Part shown: positions 1 to 5,077 of the stretch, piece by piece
Numbering within the stretch: position 1 is the stretch's first letter
How the letters are laid out: every line of letters begins with the position of its first letter
From: Rhodobacterales bacterium
GTDB taxonomy: Bacteria; Pseudomonadota; Alphaproteobacteria; Rhodobacterales; Rhodobacteraceae
Reading direction: 5' to 3'
DNA length: 8,431 nucleotides
NCBI GenBank assembly: GCA_013298485.1
Contig: JAAFHS010000076.1
Coordinates: forward strand, 1-8,431
Program-made: the position numbers and the translations under genes
Notes under the pieces: model-generated
Database searches by the model: none
Seen by the model: only the letters and a program-made list of their open reading frames with translations
Told to the model about the DNA's origin: nothing

Positions 1-282
1 GCGGATCATGTGTCCGCCGTCCACGTTGCGCATGATGTGTTCGATCGAGGCAAAGGCCTTGTCCACCTGCGGCGTGTAATGCATCGCCAGCACAATGCCG
101 GTGATGATCTGCAACACGAGACAGAAGGTCAGCACAATGCCCCAGATCCACATCCAGTTCAGGTTGCGGGGTGTGGGGATCGTCAGCGTGCTGTGCAGCA
201 GGCCGACAATCGGCAGACGCCGGTAAAGCCAGCGGGCGCCGGCAGACTGCGGTTCATAATGATCGTGCGGGATTCCAGCCAT
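1..282 (-). CDS. petB: Cytochrome b of the cytochrome bc1 complex (N-terminal part, cut by window edge)
   Basis: This is the membrane subunit of ubiquinol:cytochrome c oxidoreductase, which carries the two b hemes and the quinone sites. Only the first 94 codons are inside the window, and the frame stays open to base 1. The protein starts MAGIPHDHYEP, continues with WLYRRLPIVGLLHSTL and enters the first transmembrane helix at about residues 40-65 (NWMWIWGIVLTFCLVLQIIT). It reaches GGHMIR at the edge, just before the heme-ligating helices. The ATG at 282-280 has AAGGA a few bases upstream. It lies 11 bases behind the petA stop, so translation is probably coupled. The order petA-petB is that of the proteobacterial petABC (fbcFBC) operon; petC for cytochrome c1 would lie to the left of the window. 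The identification is secure from the sequence; the heme-binding histidines themselves are out of view. Confidence 0.95.
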   Translation of the reverse strand, partial: MAGIPHDHYEPQSAGARWLYRRLPIVGLLHSTLTIPTPRNLNWMWIWGIVLTFCLVLQIITGIVLAMHYTPQVDKAFASIEHIMRNVDGGHMIR

Positions 283-293
283 TTTTCTTGTCC

Positions 294-854
294 TTATCCC
301 AGTTTCAGTGTGGTTTCGTTTTCAAACGTCGCCAAGGGCACAGGCAGATTGCGCGGGGCGGGGCCCTTACGGACGCGGCCCGCCGTATCATAGTGCGATC
401 CATGGCAAGGGCAGAACCAGCCGCCAAAATCACCCGCATCGCCCAAGGGTACGCAGCCAAGGTGCGTGCACACACCAATCATCACCAGCCACTCGCCCGT
501 TTCATCCAGCGCACGGTTGGCATCAGACGCGTCCGCGCCTTCGATGGCGTTGGCATTTTCAGCCAGCTGGTCTGGCAGGGTCGTCACATCAACGGCGCGG
601 GCGGCCTCGATCTCTTCGGGCGTGCGGCGGCGGATGAACACGGGCTTGCCCAGCCATTTCACGGTCAGTTGTGTGCCCGGCTCGACGGCACCGATATCGA
701 CAAAAATCGAGGCAAGCGCCTGCACATCCGCCGATGGGTTCATCTGGTTGATCAGCGGCCACACGGCGGCCCCTGTGACAACTGCACCTACCCCGGCGGT
801 GGCGTAATACAGGAAATCTCTGCGGGTGCCTGCGTGATCATCTGCCTGGGACAC
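294..854 (-). CDS. petA: Rieske iron-sulfur subunit of the cytochrome bc1 complex
   Basis: This subunit passes an electron from ubiquinol to cytochrome c1 through its [2Fe-2S] cluster on the periplasmic side. The 186-residue product has a TRRDFLYY twin-arginine-type N-terminus and a single membrane anchor (about residues 10-35), followed by the conserved hinge region NQMNPSADVQALASI. The two cluster boxes are CTHLGC and CPCHGSHYD, giving the two Cys and two His ligands plus the disulfide cysteines. The extra loop between anchor and cluster (ADASDANRALDETGEW) is typical of Rhodobacter-type Rieske proteins. The frame also permits a GTG at 872 (MEWRNVVSQ). I chose the GTG at 854 because GGAG sits seven bases before it and the resulting start, SQADDHAGTRRDF, matches relatives. 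That length is close to the roughly 190 residues usual in the family. The gene is first in the operon and is followed after 11 bases by petB. Confidence 0.95.
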   Translation of the reverse strand: MSQADDHAGTRRDFLYYATAGVGAVVTGAAVWPLINQMNPSADVQALASIFVDIGAVEPGTQLTVKWLGKPVFIRRRTPEEIEAARAVDVTTLPDQLAENANAIEGADASDANRALDETGEWLVMIGVCTHLGCVPLGDAGDFGGWFCPCHGSHYDTAGRVRKGPAPRNLPVPLATFENETTLKLG

Positions 855-1084
855 GACATTTCTCCATTCCACGGCCCGCGTCCGGGCCCACCTTCAAACG
901 GTTGCTGTTTCGGGCAACCTTGCTGCGCGGCTTTTAGCCAACCATTGCCGTCTCGTCCAGCGGACAATCGGGCGCAGCCCGGGCGCTATGACCAACAAAC
1001 TGCTGCAAATCCGCTACAACATCGCCAATACTGATGCCCCTGCCGCCCGGATCAAGGCCATGCGACAGAACGTAGCGCGTCCAT
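855..1084 (-). promoter_or_regulatory. petA leader with several short inverted repeats
   Basis: This 230-base gap between the GST-like gene and petA must hold the petABC promoter unless petA is read from upstream. I could not pick a convincing -35/-10 pair. It does hold four short inverted repeats: cgggc/gcccg at 969-981, ggct/agcc at 929-939, ggttgc/gcaacc at 900-919 and ggccc/gggcc at 873-888. The last ends only seven bases before the GGAG ribosome-binding site at 862-865, so an RNA hairpin there could affect loading of ribosomes on the GTG start. No ORF with family resemblance is visible on either strand. Confidence 0.4.
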
Positions 1085-1702
1085 TCACCCGACCGGTGCC
1101 GTCGCCAGGACCGATGGCCGCATCAGAAATCCATCTGCCCAGGCGGCAAGTTTGGGATGGCCTTTGCGCCAGTTCTGCGCGTCCAGCCGGAAATCAAGGT
1201 ATCCAAGGGCGGCGGCCAGCGCGATATGCCCCATATCTGGACAGCCGCTGCGCGGCGTTGTCAGGTGCGGGGTCCAGTCGGCCTCAAGCGTGTCGATGGC
1301 GCGGGCGATCTTGGACCACTGCGCATCGGTCCATGGCTGAAAGCGCAGGTTCTCGGGCCGCAGCCGCATTTCATAGACCAGCAGCAGGGCCGCATCCAGA
1401 ATGCCATCGGCCATCGCCTCCAGCGTCAGGGTGCGCCAGAGGGCGGCCCCGGTCGGATAGGCCCCGGCACCCGCCAGATCATCAAGATAGCGGCAGATCA
1501 CCCGACTGTCGAAAAGCGCGCCATCCAAGGTATCCAGTACCGGCACCTTGCCCAAGGGGTTCTGCGCCAGCGGCAGACTGCCGGGGTCCAACGGGGTGCC
1601 CACGGAACGGACCAGTTCGATGCGGTCTGACAGACCCGTCTCGTGGATCAGGATCATCACCTTGCGCACATAGGGCGAGGTCGGGGAATGGAACAAGCGC
1701 AT
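1085..1702 (-). CDS. Glutathione S-transferase family protein
   Basis: The product is a cytosolic GST-fold protein of 205 residues, the usual length for the family. The N-terminal thioredoxin-like domain begins MRLFHSPTSPYVRKV. Its Ser/Pro-rich turn is where the catalytic Ser of bacterial GSTs sits. It continues to NPLGKVPVL (residues 48-56, with the cis-proline of the glutathione site) and DSRVICRYL (65-73, the Asp/Ser pair that contacts the gamma-glutamyl group). From about residue 88 the all-helical C-terminal domain follows, ending with the typical HPKLAAWADGF segment. Longer starts at 1735 and 1774 are possible, but they add a basic leader absent from the family, so I chose the ATG at 1702. 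The upstream AAAAGG is rather distant (about ten bases). The substrate cannot be read from the sequence. The neighbouring petA gene does not define its role. Confidence 0.85.
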   Translation of the reverse strand: MRLFHSPTSPYVRKVMILIHETGLSDRIELVRSVGTPLDPGSLPLAQNPLGKVPVLDTLDGALFDSRVICRYLDDLAGAGAYPTGAALWRTLTLEAMADGILDAALLLVYEMRLRPENLRFQPWTDAQWSKIARAIDTLEADWTPHLTTPRSGCPDMGHIALAAALGYLDFRLDAQNWRKGHPKLAAWADGFLMRPSVLATAPVG

Positions 1703-1772
1703 CTTGAGGCGGCCTTTTGTCAGACAGGCTTTCATCTTACGACCAAGCCGCCGCCAAAGGAAACCACGAAGC

Positions 1773-1800
1773 AAACGGCCTGCCCATCACAGGCAGGCCG
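1773..1800 (-). terminator. Intrinsic terminator behind the CAP-domain gene
   Basis: A perfect nine-base-pair stem, CGGCCTGCC/GGCAGGCCG (1776-1784 with 1792-1800), encloses a seven-base loop. On the minus strand it is followed by TTTG and further T-rich sequence. It lies 20 bases past the stop codon at 1820 and before the GST-like gene, so it should end the CAP transcript. The T-tract is short, so termination may be partial. Confidence 0.75.
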
Positions 1801-1819
1801 CCGTTGCCTTGTGCCGCTA

Positions 1820-2167
1820 TCAGACGAACAGGGCGTCTGTGCAGGATGGCGTATCCGGCGTTTCGCCAAAGAATTCGGCAAGCAGCGCCTCAAACTCCAC
1901 CGGATCATCTGTCGTCACGGTGCCGTCCGGCCCGGCAAAGGAGAATTCCGCATCTGAAACAGTGATGCCGGTGCCACCCCCGTCCAGATCGAAGGAGCCG
2001 AAGTCGAACACATCCGACAGATCGTCAAAGCTGATGGTCATGTCGTCATCCGCGGCATCGGTCACGGCTTCAGTCCGTGTCCGGGTTGTTGTTCCGTCAG
2101 CGGCGATGGTGACGGTTTCGGTCACGGTATTGCTGATGCTGCCTTGTGTGATGACAAAGATCATCAT
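1820..2167 (-). CDS. C-terminal part of the CAP protein, in a shifted frame (or a separate small ORF)
   Basis: This 115-residue frame begins MMIFVITQGSISNTV and overlaps the end of the CAP-domain ORF by 71 bases in the +1 frame. It is threonine-rich first (TVTETVTIAADGTTTRTRT), then strongly acidic (FDDLSDVFDFGSFDLDGGG), and ends with DALFV. An aspartate followed by four hydrophobic residues at the extreme C-terminus resembles the tail signal of type I secreted proteases. That would fit an exported CAP protein lacking a signal peptide, but this is inference. Deleting one G in the G5 run at 2171-2175 would fuse it to the CAP ORF as a 310-residue protein ending here. I favour it being the detached C-terminus. 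The alternative is a separate gene started at the ATGATG at 2167-2162, which has a GGGGGTGG run directly before it. Confidence 0.6.
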   Translation of the reverse strand: MMIFVITQGSISNTVTETVTIAADGTTTRTRTEAVTDAADDDMTISFDDLSDVFDFGSFDLDGGGTGITVSDAEFSFAGPDGTVTTDDPVEFEALLAEFFGETPDTPSCTDALFV

Positions 2168-2753
2168 CCACCCCCGCCATCACGGGATCCTCGGTTGGCA
2201 TCCCGTCATCAGGCTCATCATCCGATGTCATCACCTCGGGTGCCGCCGAAATCCCGCCGTCCTGCGCGGGGCCTCCGTCCTGTTCCGGACTGACGTCATC
2301 GGCATCCGTCCTGCCAAAGTTCTGTGTCACCATCACCGCATCGAACGTGCCCGTCGCGGCATCAAAGTCACCCTGTTCAATCCCGATCCCTACTTCGTCA
2401 AAGTCGGGGTTCAGGATGTTGGCCCGGTGTTCGGGGCTGTTCATCAGGCTTTCGTGGATGGCGCGCACATCATCTTCCAGCCCCGCATCGCCACGTTCGC
2501 TTTGCCAGCCGATGTTTTCGCCTGTGGTCCAGTTGCCCTCCAGCGCATAGCCTGCATCACGGATGCGGTCGGTCGATGATGACCCGCCCGCGCCCTGATG
2601 CGAAAAGACATCGTTCTCCAGCATCCATGCGCTGTGTGTTTCGCTTGATGTGTTCAGATCATTGTCCACCGTCAGGGGTGGCACCCCTGCGGCCGTGCGT
2701 TCTTCGTTGATCAGATCCACCATCAACAGTTCAAGCGTGCTTGCCTGGCTCAT
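2097..2753 (-). CDS. CAP-domain (SCP/PR-1-like) protein, probably frameshifted near its C-terminus
   Basis: The first 150 of 218 residues form a bacterial CAP (cysteine-rich secretory/antigen 5/PR-1) domain. Family landmarks are ETHSAWM (conserved His40), GENIGW (Glu79), SLMNSPEHRANILNP (His109) and VMVTQNFGRT. There is no signal peptide. The ATG at 2753 is well supported by AGGAG eight bases upstream, whereas a longer frame to 2885 adds a stretch without family likeness. After the domain comes an acidic linker (DDEPDDGMPTEDP). From residue 195 the frame abruptly becomes His/Arg-rich (HHTRQHQQYRDRNRHHRR), a composition typical of out-of-frame reading. The shift point coincides with a G5 run. 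Bacterial CAP proteins are extracellular and mostly of unknown activity. Export by a type I system through the shifted C-terminal part is possible. Its leader is unusually rich in hairpins. Confidence 0.8.
   Translation of the reverse strand: MSQASTLELLMVDLINEERTAAGVPPLTVDNDLNTSSETHSAWMLENDVFSHQGAGGSSSTDRIRDAGYALEGNWTTGENIGWQSERGDAGLEDDVRAIHESLMNSPEHRANILNPDFDEVGIGIEQGDFDAATGTFDAVMVTQNFGRTDADDVSPEQDGGPAQDGGISAAPEVMTSDDEPDDGMPTEDPVMAGVDDDLCHHTRQHQQYRDRNRHHRR
2171..2175 (-). other. G5 run at the frameshift point of the CAP gene
   Basis: The minus strand reads GCG GGG GTG here. With four G instead of five it reads GCG GGG TGG ATG ATG ATC. That joins the CAP ORF to the downstream frame through Ala-Gly-Trp-Met-Met without losing a codon. 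The distance 2753-1820 is 934 bases, one more than a whole number of codons. A sequencing indel, a true inactivating mutation and programmed slippage are all compatible with what is visible. Confidence 0.6.
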
Positions 2754-3099
2754 CTTGTCATCTCCTCTATGGGTGCCGGATCGCGCGGCACCAATGTTGG
2801 GTTTGCCTTGGCCGCGGCCATCGGCAGCGGGCAAAGCATATTGATCCCGGTCAGGCGCATGCCAGACCGGGTATGATGCTTTCAAAGCTGTGAAAGCGGT
2901 GATGATCCGGCGCGGTTGTCGCCGGATGTTTGCACCCTAAAGACGGGCGACATGGCCTGACAACCGCCTATCCCTGCAGCAGGTGATGCGCGGCGAGGGC
3001 CTGCCACATGACTGGTTTATGACAGAGGTTTCTCGCCGACCTCACGGCATTATGAGGTGGCCCGGCGTTGACAGCGGTATCTCGCGCAGCGGCCGCTGT
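2754..3099 (-). other. Gene-free, hairpin-rich stretch: paiB 3' end and CAP leader
   Basis: No credible gene is seen on either strand over 346 bases. Reading toward the CAP start, there are these inverted repeats. A bulged hairpin lies at 3034-3067 (cggcg/cgccg plus tgaggt/acctca). An eight-base-pair stem atccggcg/cgccggat lies at 2905-2927. gctttc/gaaagc lies at 2878-2897. cccggtc/gaccggg with an inner ggc/gcc lies at 2846-2871. tttgcc/ggcaaa at 2802-2835 encloses the 12-base palindrome at 2809-2820. ggtgccg/cggcacc lies at 2772-2792 and ends just before the AGGAG ribosome-binding site. The loop of the 2905-2927 stem is complementary to 2960-2966. The first hairpin may protect or end the paiB transcript, though it lacks a U-tract. 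The rest would be a structured CAP 5' leader or a small RNA. Confidence 0.5.
2936..2963 (-). promoter_or_regulatory. Possible promoter for the CAP gene
   Basis: On the minus strand TTGTCA (2963-2958) and TTTAGG (2941-2936) stand 16 bases apart, placing a start site near 2929 at the foot of the 2905-2927 hairpin. The -10 element is poor, so this is only a candidate. It also conflicts with including 2959-2967 in the RNA as a pseudoknot partner. Confidence 0.25.
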
Positions 3100-3720
3100 T
3101 CAGCCTTTCGCTGCATTCCGCATCAGGTTTGCCAGCCTTTGCGACGGGATTTCCGACGTCATGGCCGCCAGCGCATCCGCCGCCGCCAGGCGCACGGCGG
3201 TGTCCTTGTTCTGGTTCAGCTTCCATGTGCCGTCCACCGCCGTGATCGTCAGGCGGAACGGGACGATCATCCGCATCATGCGTTCCATCACGCCTTCCGA
3301 CATCTTGGTCGACATCCATGGCTTTTTGGGCAGCAGGTCGGCCTCGAACCGCGCCGACAGGGCATCGGCATGGTCACGCAGCGTTTCGACGGGGCGTTCC
3401 TGCAGCACACCGCGCAGATGTACGGCCACATAATTCCATGTCGGCACCTGATCGGGCACGCCGTACCAGTCAGGCGAGATATAGGCATCCGGCCCGCTGA
3501 CAGCGATCAGGGCGGATGCGGGCAGTGCGGCACGCGCAATCGGGTTCGAGCGGGCCAGATGCAGGTCAGCCGTCTGGCCATCATCCGCAATCAGAAAGGG
3601 GATATGCGCGGCCAAAGGGCCGTCCGGGCCGTTGACCGACAGAATACCAAAGCCGCGCGCCCGGGCGAAGGCGAGGTTGGCATCGGCGGGCGATTGGCGG
3701 AATGCGGGATTGGGATGCAT
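3100..3720 (-). CDS. PaiB-type FMN-binding negative transcriptional regulator
   Basis: The 206-residue protein belongs to the PaiB/FMN-binding split-barrel family, named after the Bacillus subtilis regulator of sporulation and protease genes. Its molecular activity is not well established. Family motifs in order are MHPNPAFR at the start, GPLAAHIPFL (residues 34-43), HLARSNP (54-60), SGPDAYISPDWY (75-86), VPTWNYVAVH (92-101, the most diagnostic block, near the flavin site) and WKLNQNK (166-172). The frame could start at 3774, but the ATG at 3720 gives the standard N-terminus and has AGAAGG five bases before it. The gene follows rpmJ on the same strand with 75 bases between. The gap contains a terminator-like hairpin and little room for a promoter, so expression probably depends on read-through or on a promoter inside rpmJ. 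Confidence 0.88.
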   Translation of the reverse strand: MHPNPAFRQSPADANLAFARARGFGILSVNGPDGPLAAHIPFLIADDGQTADLHLARSNPIARAALPASALIAVSGPDAYISPDWYGVPDQVPTWNYVAVHLRGVLQERPVETLRDHADALSARFEADLLPKKPWMSTKMSEGVMERMMRMIVPFRLTITAVDGTWKLNQNKDTAVRLAAADALAAMTSEIPSQRLANLMRNAAKG

Positions 3721-3731
3721 GACGGCCTTCT

Positions 3732-3768
3732 GGAAAGAGAAAGGCCACCAGGGTTTCCCATGGCGGCC
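3732..3768 (-). terminator. Terminator or attenuator between rpmJ and paiB
   Basis: On the minus strand a stem of GGCC, CCA and GGG blocks pairs with CCC, TGG and GGCC (3768-3743). There is one mismatch, one bulged base and a three-base AAA loop. TTTCTCTTTCC follows (3742-3732). This is a good intrinsic terminator 28 bases behind the rpmJ stop. The paiB ribosome-binding site begins at the very next base. A competing short hairpin, ccatg/catgg (3758-3762 with 3774-3778), would use part of the 5' arm and could act as an antiterminator. Confidence 0.65.
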
Positions 3769-3795
3769 CGTCACATGGTCTGGCCAACTGAAGCC

Positions 3796-3921
3796 TTAGC
3801 CCTGACGGGCCTTGTAGCGTTTCTGCGTCTTGTTGATCACATAGACGCGGCCCTTACGGCGCACGACCTGGCAATCGCGATGACGCGTCTTCAGCGAGCG
3901 GAGCGAGTTCGCAACCTTCAT
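3796..3921 (-). CDS. rpmJ: 50S ribosomal protein L36
   Basis: A 41-residue basic protein starts MKVANSLRSLKTRHRDC, passes through QVVRRKGRVYVINKTQ and ends YKARQG. It is a small 23S rRNA-binding protein of the large subunit. This is the longer alphaproteobacterial form, which has one cysteine (Cys17) and lacks the zinc-binding CxxC set of the classic 37-38 residue form, so it should not need zinc. The ATG at 3921 has GGAG eight bases upstream. It lies 72 bases behind tRNA-Val on the same strand with no clear promoter between them. The spacer holds a small ggcgc/gcgcc hairpin at 3942-3955 without a U-tract, so rpmJ is probably on the tRNA transcript. A terminator-like hairpin follows the stop. 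Confidence 0.96.
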   Translation of the reverse strand: MKVANSLRSLKTRHRDCQVVRRKGRVYVINKTQKRYKARQG

Positions 3922-3993
3922 CGATCTTCTCCAACCTGGCAGGCGCGTCTGCGCCTTCGAAAACTGTCTGCCCCCTGTGAAGGGTGCGGCGAA

Positions 3994-4068
3994 TGGTGGG
4001 CGGTACTGGGATCGAACCAGTGGCCACTACGATGTCAACGTAGTGCTCTACCGCTGAGCTAACCGCCC
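3994..4068 (-). tRNA. tRNA-Val (anticodon GAC)
   Basis: A 75-base cloverleaf is complete and includes an encoded CCA end (3996-3994). The acceptor stem GGGCGGT/ACCGCCC pairs 4068-4062 with 4004-3998. The D arm reads AGCTCAGCGGTAGAGC. The anticodon stem CTACG/CGTAG encloses loop TTGACAT with GAC at 4036-4034. The T arm is CACTGGTTCGATCCCAGTA, with the usual TTCGA loop. GAC reads the valine codons GUC and GUU. A strong sigma70-type promoter lies upstream at 4136-4164. Confidence 0.97.
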
Positions 4069-4095
4069 ACGTCCTGACCCGAACCCGCCTTGCCC

Positions 4096-4125
4096 AAAGA
4101 AAAAGGACGCGGGCGGAACCGCGTC
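4096..4125 (-). terminator. Terminator-like hairpin between the promoter and tRNA-Val
   Basis: On the minus strand GACGCGG (4125-4119) pairs perfectly with CCGCGTC (4112-4106) over a six-base loop and is followed at once by CTTTTTCTTT (4105-4096). By shape this is a textbook intrinsic terminator. It lies about 28 bases upstream of the tRNA 5' end and just after the expected transcription start. No gene ends here on this strand, so it is either a leader attenuator, the end of a very short RNA, or an AU-rich processing site in the tRNA precursor. Confidence 0.6.
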
Positions 4126-4135
4126 GGCTGAGGGG

Positions 4136-4164
4136 TCTATAAAAGGAGTCGTCCTGGGGTTCAA
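4136..4164 (-). promoter_or_regulatory. Promoter for tRNA-Val (and probably rpmJ)
   Basis: The minus strand shows TTGAAC (4164-4159), a 17-base spacer and TATAGA (4141-4136). This is close to the sigma70 consensus at the optimal spacing. Transcription would start near 4129, giving a leader of about 60 bases before the mature tRNA. Confidence 0.65.
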
Positions 4165-4170
4165 GGGGTT

Positions 4171-4198
4171 TTGGTATTGGCAGAATCTGTCCTATAGT
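4171..4198 (+). promoter_or_regulatory. Possible promoter for the N-formylglutamate amidohydrolase gene
   Basis: TTGGTA (4171-4176) and TATAGT (4193-4198) are 16 bases apart. Transcription starting near 4205 would leave a leader of only about 11 bases, beginning almost at the GGAG (4207-4210) that serves the ATG at 4216. It is back to back with the tRNA promoter, with six bases between the two -35 boxes. Confidence 0.4.
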
Positions 4199-4215
4199 CG
4201 GTCAACGGAGCGTTC

Positions 4216-5076
4216 ATGCAGACACAGTCCTTTACGATTTGCCATCCGGTCCGGCGCGAGACGCCGGTCATCTTTGCGTCCCCGCATTCGGGGCGCGCCT
4301 ATCCGGGCGCGTTTCTGGACCAATCGCTGCTGGACATGCGGTTGATCCGGTCATCGGAAGATGCCTTTGTGGATCAGCTGTTCGATGCTGCCCCGGCCTG
4401 TGGCGCGCCATTGCTTTGCGCCCATCTGCCGCGCGCCTATCTGGATCTGAACCGCGCTCCCGATGAGCTTGACCCCGCGCTGATCGACGGGATTGCCCGT
4501 TCGCCGCATAATCCGCGCGTGTCATCCGGTCTGGGGGTGATCCCGCGGGTGGTGGCCAATGGCCGTCCGATCTATCGCGGCAAGCTGACGCTGGATGAGG
4601 CGCGGCACCGGATCGCGTCCGTCTGGCATCCCTATCACAACGCCCTGCGCCAGTTGATCGACGAGAATCAGGCCCGGTTCGGACAGGCCGTCCTGATCGA
4701 CTGCCATTCGATGCCGCATGAGGCGATCGAGGCGCATGCCCGCCCCGGCCATCCCCGCCCCGATGTGGTGCTGGGAGACCGGTTCGGGGCCGCGGCGGGG
4801 CGCGAGGTCATGGATCGGGTGGAATCGGCCTTTGCCGCCGCCGGATTGCGGGTGGCGCGCAATGCGCCGTTTGCGGGGGCCTATATCGCACAGGCCTACG
4901 GGCGGCCGTCGCGGGGCAATCATGTGGTGCAGGTCGAGGTAGACCGCGCGCTGTATCTGGATGAGGCGCGGATCGAACTGCGCGCGGATTATGCGGCGTT
5001 TCATGCGTTGATTTCAGGCGTTGTGGCGGAAATTTCCGATATCGGGCGGCAGATCGTGCCACTGGCGACAGAATAA
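4216..5076 (+). CDS. N-formylglutamate amidohydrolase family protein
   Basis: The 286-residue product belongs to the N-formylglutamate amidohydrolase family (Pfam FGase, zinc-dependent). These enzymes release formate from N-formyl-L-glutamate, the last step of one histidine degradation route. Conserved blocks in order are SPHSG (residues 22-26), SEDAFVD (47-53), RAYLDLNR (73-80), GRPIYRGKL (116-124), HPYHNALRQLI (138-148), DCHSMP (162-167), VVLGDRFGA (184-192) and QVEVDRALYLDE (239-250). The SPHSG and DCHSMP histidines are the likely metal ligands. The ATG at 4216 has GGAG five bases upstream. No other histidine-utilisation gene is in view, so the substrate could be another N-formyl or N-acyl amino acid. 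It is the only + strand gene here and its stop codon ends one base before the dinB stop on the other strand. Confidence 0.9.
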   Translation: MQTQSFTICHPVRRETPVIFASPHSGRAYPGAFLDQSLLDMRLIRSSEDAFVDQLFDAAPACGAPLLCAHLPRAYLDLNRAPDELDPALIDGIARSPHNPRVSSGLGVIPRVVANGRPIYRGKLTLDEARHRIASVWHPYHNALRQLIDENQARFGQAVLIDCHSMPHEAIEAHARPGHPRPDVVLGDRFGAAAGREVMDRVESAFAAAGLRVARNAPFAGAYIAQAYGRPSRGNHVVQVEVDRALYLDEARIELRADYAAFHALISGVVAEISDIGRQIVPLATE

Positions 5077-5077
5077 C

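Noticed and set aside
171..1034. Long + strand ORF opposite petA and its leader
   Set aside because: It is antisense to the certain petA gene, has no family features, and is the usual mirror ORF of GC-rich coding sequence.
2754..2885. Longer N-terminus for the CAP protein starting at 2885
   Set aside because: The extra 44 residues show no signal peptide or family likeness and translate a hairpin-rich leader. The ATG at 2753 has an excellent AGGAG.
2983..4062. 359-codon + strand ORF
   Set aside because: It runs antisense through paiB, rpmJ and the tRNA. Its end (VLGSNQWPLRCQRSALPLS) is the translation of the complement of tRNA-Val, a known artefact.
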